NCBI RefSeq assembly: GCF_000520015.2
Contig: NZ_CP007044.2
Location: 1,302,001 to 1,366,000 of the forward strand
DNA: 64,000 nucleotides
Reading direction: 5' to 3'
Origin: Chania multitudinisentens RB-25
GTDB taxonomy: Bacteria; Pseudomonadota; Gammaproteobacteria; Enterobacterales; Enterobacteriaceae
This document shows positions 61,762 to 64,000 of this stretch, piece by piece. A program made the translations under genes and the position numbers. The notes below the pieces were generated by a model. The model worked only from the letters and a program-made list of their open reading frames with translations, had not been told where the DNA came from and made no database searches. Position 1 is the stretch's first letter, and every line of letters begins with the position of its first letter.

Positions 61762-62364
61762 ATGGAACTGAGTTTATTTCTTTCGATGCTAGGCTTCCTA
61801 TGGGTTGCCGCAATTACACCAGGCCCGAATAATATGTTGCTCACCACTTCCGGCGCCAATTTCGGCTTTATACGTTCGCTGTGGCTGATGATCGGCATCA
61901 TGCTCGGTATGCAAAGTATTTTGCTGCTGGTGGCGTTTGGCGTGGGTGGCCTGATCCTGATTTATCCTTCTTTGCACCTGATCCTGAAGGTTCTCGGCAG
62001 CCTTTATCTATTGTGGCTGGCATGGAAAGTTGCCACAGCGGCTTATGAGAAACTGGAAACCGATGTGGCCCCCCCGAAGCCTATTCGCCTGTATCAAGGA
62101 TGGTTGTTGCAGTTCCTTAACCCGAAGGCCTGGTTGATGGCATTGGGGGCCGTGGCGAGTTTCAGCCTGGAGGGAGAAAAATACAATTATTCCGTGCTGG
62201 CAATCGCGTTTGGCATTTTTGCAGTGAATATAGTTGCCGGGGTGATTTGGCTGGGGTTTGGCACGGTGATTGGCCGCCTGCTGCGTAGCAAGAAAGCCTG
62301 GGTTATTTTTAACGTTTCTATGGGGTTGTTAACGGCGGCTTGCGTATTGCTGATTTGGCATTGA
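61762..62364 (+). CDS. LysE/RhtB-family exporter
   Basis: A 200-residue membrane protein with about six helices and the LysE-family loop AAITPGPNNMLLTTSGANFGF near residue 20. A second feature is the QFLNPKAWLMALGAV motif near residue 120. The start at 61762 has GAGGAG ten bases upstream; a GTG six codons earlier is possible. The family exports amino acids or derivatives; the substrate here is unknown. A PhzF-family gene follows after 10 bp, so they are likely co-transcribed. Confidence 0.9.
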   Translation: MELSLFLSMLGFLWVAAITPGPNNMLLTTSGANFGFIRSLWLMIGIMLGMQSILLLVAFGVGGLILIYPSLHLILKVLGSLYLLWLAWKVATAAYEKLETDVAPPKPIRLYQGWLLQFLNPKAWLMALGAVASFSLEGEKYNYSVLAIAFGIFAVNIVAGVIWLGFGTVIGRLLRSKKAWVIFNVSMGLLTAACVLLIWH

Positions 62365-62374
62365 GGAAGAAGGG

Positions 62375-63157
62375 ATGAGTGAAAATTATTTCCATGCTGA
62401 TGCTTTTATCGGTGAAGGACTGCGTGGTAACCCGGCAGGCGTTTACCTGCTGAAGAAACCGCTGGAAACCGCAGAAATGCAGGCCATTGCCAATGAACTG
62501 TGCCTGCCGGAAACCGCTTTTGTCTGGGATGATGGCGATATGCATGGAATTCGCTGGTTCACGCCCTCGCGGGAGGTGGATCTCTGCGGGCATGGCACGT
62601 TGGCAACGGCGCATGTGCTATTAAGCGTGGTGAATCCGGCATTGCATGATATTCGTTTCCGCTTTGCAGGCGGTGAACTGTATGTTGCAAGAAGCGCTGA
62701 GGATCGCGAGCGTTTGATCCTGGATTTCCCATCCCGTCCGCCGCAGAAAGTGGCCGAACCGGCAGCGCTGGCAGCATTGCTTGGCACTCAGCCGCTGGAG
62801 GTGTGGCAGGCTACTGCGATGTTGGTGGTGTTGGAGAGTGAGGCGCAGGTACGGGCGTTGCAGCCGGATATTCCGGCATTGATCGATCAGCTTGGTTGCA
62901 GTGTGATAGTGACTGCACCAGGTGATAACGTGGATTTCGTTTCACGCTATTTTTCGCTGGATTGCAGTGAAGATCCGGTTACCGGTTCTGCGCATTGCAC
63001 ATTGATGCCTTACTGGGTAGGCCGTTTGGGCCGCCAGGTGCTGCATGCCAAACAGGTTTCATCGCGTGGTGGTGAGCTGTTTTGCGAGTTGAAAGGGGAA
63101 CGCACGTTGCTGGGAGGCTATGCACGAATCTTCCTGCGGGGTGAAATCAACCTCTGA
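62375..63157 (+). CDS. PhzF-family isomerase-like protein
   Basis: A 260-residue protein of the diaminopimelate-epimerase fold. The N-terminal FHADAFIGEGLRGNPAGVYLL, the catalytic Glu region NELCLPETAFVW, REVDLCGHGTLATAHVLL and the second-half RYFSLDCSEDPVTGSAHCTLMPYW are all characteristic of PhzF/YddE. PhzF itself isomerises a phenazine precursor; no phenazine genes are nearby, so the actual reaction is unknown. It pairs with the LysE-type exporter. Confidence 0.92.
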   Translation: MSENYFHADAFIGEGLRGNPAGVYLLKKPLETAEMQAIANELCLPETAFVWDDGDMHGIRWFTPSREVDLCGHGTLATAHVLLSVVNPALHDIRFRFAGGELYVARSAEDRERLILDFPSRPPQKVAEPAALAALLGTQPLEVWQATAMLVVLESEAQVRALQPDIPALIDQLGCSVIVTAPGDNVDFVSRYFSLDCSEDPVTGSAHCTLMPYWVGRLGRQVLHAKQVSSRGGELFCELKGERTLLGGYARIFLRGEINL

Positions 63158-63234
63158 TGGTGCGATAACCCGCAGCCGTTTGCCTGAATGTATATTCTTA
63201 CCAGTAATAAGGCGATACCGTTTGTTTCCGTTGC

Positions 63235-63269
63235 CAAAAAAACAACCCTGGTGGAGAGAGCCAGGGCTG
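63235..63269 (-). terminator. Rho-independent terminator, leftward reading
   Basis: On the minus strand CCCTGG and CCAGGG pair and are followed by TTGTTTTTTT. It probably ends the ankyrin gene transcript coming from the right, and may also serve the PhzF gene. Confidence 0.65.
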
Positions 63270-63314
63270 TTATCGTTTACTATATTTGAGTTTTTCATTA
63301 TATGTTTTTCTTGT

Positions 63315-63346
63315 ACGACCGTTAACCTTTAAAAATTAACGGTCGT
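63315..63346. repeat. 11-bp inverted repeat
   Basis: ACGACCGTTAA and TTAACGGTCGT are perfect complements around a 10-nt loop. It lies 55 bp downstream of the ankyrin gene stop. There is no T-tract, so it may be a protein site or an mRNA-end hairpin. Confidence 0.45.
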
Positions 63347-63400
63347 CATGCTATGACTACCAATAAAAGGGTATCAGAGCCAGATTAACTCATGAATAAA

Positions 63401-64000
63401 TTAATCGCAGCTTGATTTTCCTGTTTTATGGTTGATTGCGCCTTTTTCTATCAGCAGGTTTGCAACATCGGTAAAGCCATTTTCACAGGCTCCGCTGAGT
63501 GGGCTGGCATTAATTTTAGGCTCTTCGTTTACGGCGACGACGTTTAAGTCAGGGTTAAATTGCAGAATATATTTGACGACGTCGAGCCTGCCATCCACCG
63601 CCGCAACCATAAATAATGTTTCACCGTCTTGTTCTTTGGCATTCCAGTCAACTTCGTTCTTTAAGCGTTCATGCAGATATTTAACCACTTCCGCATTTTT
63701 ACCCATCACGGCAGATTTGACCGTATTATAAACATCGGCTTTATCTGTAGCACGAATGTCAGCCCCCTGCTCAGTCAGGTATTTAACGATATCGAAGTAG
63801 CCGATAAATGCAGCCCAGCCTAACGCGGTTTGGCCTAAGGAGGCTTCGTCTTTTGCTTCAAGGTTTTGCCCTGCTTCTACCATCTTTTTAATGGTGGCTA
63901 AATTGCCTTGCTTGACCGCATCGAACCAGGCAGCATCTGGGCCGACGGAGGGTTTCTCATAGAAAATACGATGTGACAACAATTTGGCGTTTGCAATCTG
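63401..64000 (-). CDS. Ankyrin-repeat protein, 5' end outside window
   Basis: The frame is open to base 64000, so the gene starts to the right of the window; the first codon inside encodes Gln, and the TTG near 63982 should not be taken as the start. At least 199 residues are visible. Three to four ankyrin repeats are recognisable (GQTALGWAAFIGYFDIVKYL, DGETLFMVAAVDGRLDVVKY, NASPLSGACENGFTDVANLL). The repeats mediate protein binding. A signal peptide may lie upstream, since related enterobacterial proteins are secreted, but this cannot be seen here. Confidence 0.8.
   Translation of the reverse strand, partial: QIANAKLLSHRIFYEKPSVGPDAAWFDAVKQGNLATIKKMVEAGQNLEAKDEASLGQTALGWAAFIGYFDIVKYLTEQGADIRATDKADVYNTVKSAVMGKNAEVVKYLHERLKNEVDWNAKEQDGETLFMVAAVDGRLDVVKYILQFNPDLNVVAVNEEPKINASPLSGACENGFTDVANLLIEKGAINHKTGKSSCD

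Noticed and set aside
1..64000. CRISPR arrays, tRNA or rRNA genes, insertion sequences and prophage genes
   Set aside because: None was recognised on reading; a tRNA or covariance scan would be needed to exclude small RNAs.

Overview
The window looks like chromosome of a gammaproteobacterium of the order Enterobacterales, most probably a Serratia-like member of the Yersiniaceae. The basis is protein similarity and gene order that I recognise from memory; no database search was possible, so the species is open. About three quarters of the window is conserved enterobacterial core. From the left it runs malQ (3' part), nfuA-gntX / bioH, feoABC, tex, then after an island ompR-envZ, pckA, hslO-hslR-yrfG-igaA, nudE / mrcA, hofMNOPQ, aroK-aroB-damX-dam-rpe-gph-trpS, ppiA, pabA, argD, yhfK, crp, yhfA, prkB, yheU-yheT. 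The order matches E. coli closely except for insertions, losses (no fic-yhfG between ppiA and pabA, no gntT beside nfuA) and one apparent inversion (greB).

Accessory region 1 (about 1.2-3.6 kb) has two tandem secreted DUF1120-type fimbrial-like proteins next to malQ, then about 1 kb of AT-rich, gene-free DNA with an ERIC-like repeat.

Accessory region 2 (about 11.5-23.4 kb) lies between tex and ompR. It holds an AT-rich greB-like gene in unexpected orientation, a FimB/FimE-type tyrosine recombinase, two LuxR-type regulators with degenerate receiver domains, and a complete fimAICDFGH type 1 fimbrial operon read leftward. Upstream of fimA is a 315-bp segment bounded by perfect 9-bp inverted repeats (TTGGGGCTA / TAGCCCCAA). 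In length, repeat sequence and flanks it strongly resembles the E. coli fimS phase switch, and it appears to be in the OFF orientation here. The recombinase lies at the far (fimH) end of the operon, unlike E. coli. The FimH adhesin keeps the overall fold, but several residues of the mannose pocket appear to be missing. This invertible fimbrial island is the most interesting system in the window.

Smaller insertions are a FitAB/VapBC-type toxin-antitoxin pair between envZ and pckA, a codA gene without codB, and a cellobiose-type PTS operon (IIB-IIC-IIA-6-phospho-beta-glucosidase-LacI regulator) with a perfect 20-bp palindromic operator candidate, all between trpS and ppiA. At the right edge are a LysE-type exporter, a PhzF-family protein and a truncated ankyrin-repeat gene. 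I saw no tRNA, rRNA, CRISPR array, insertion sequence or prophage.
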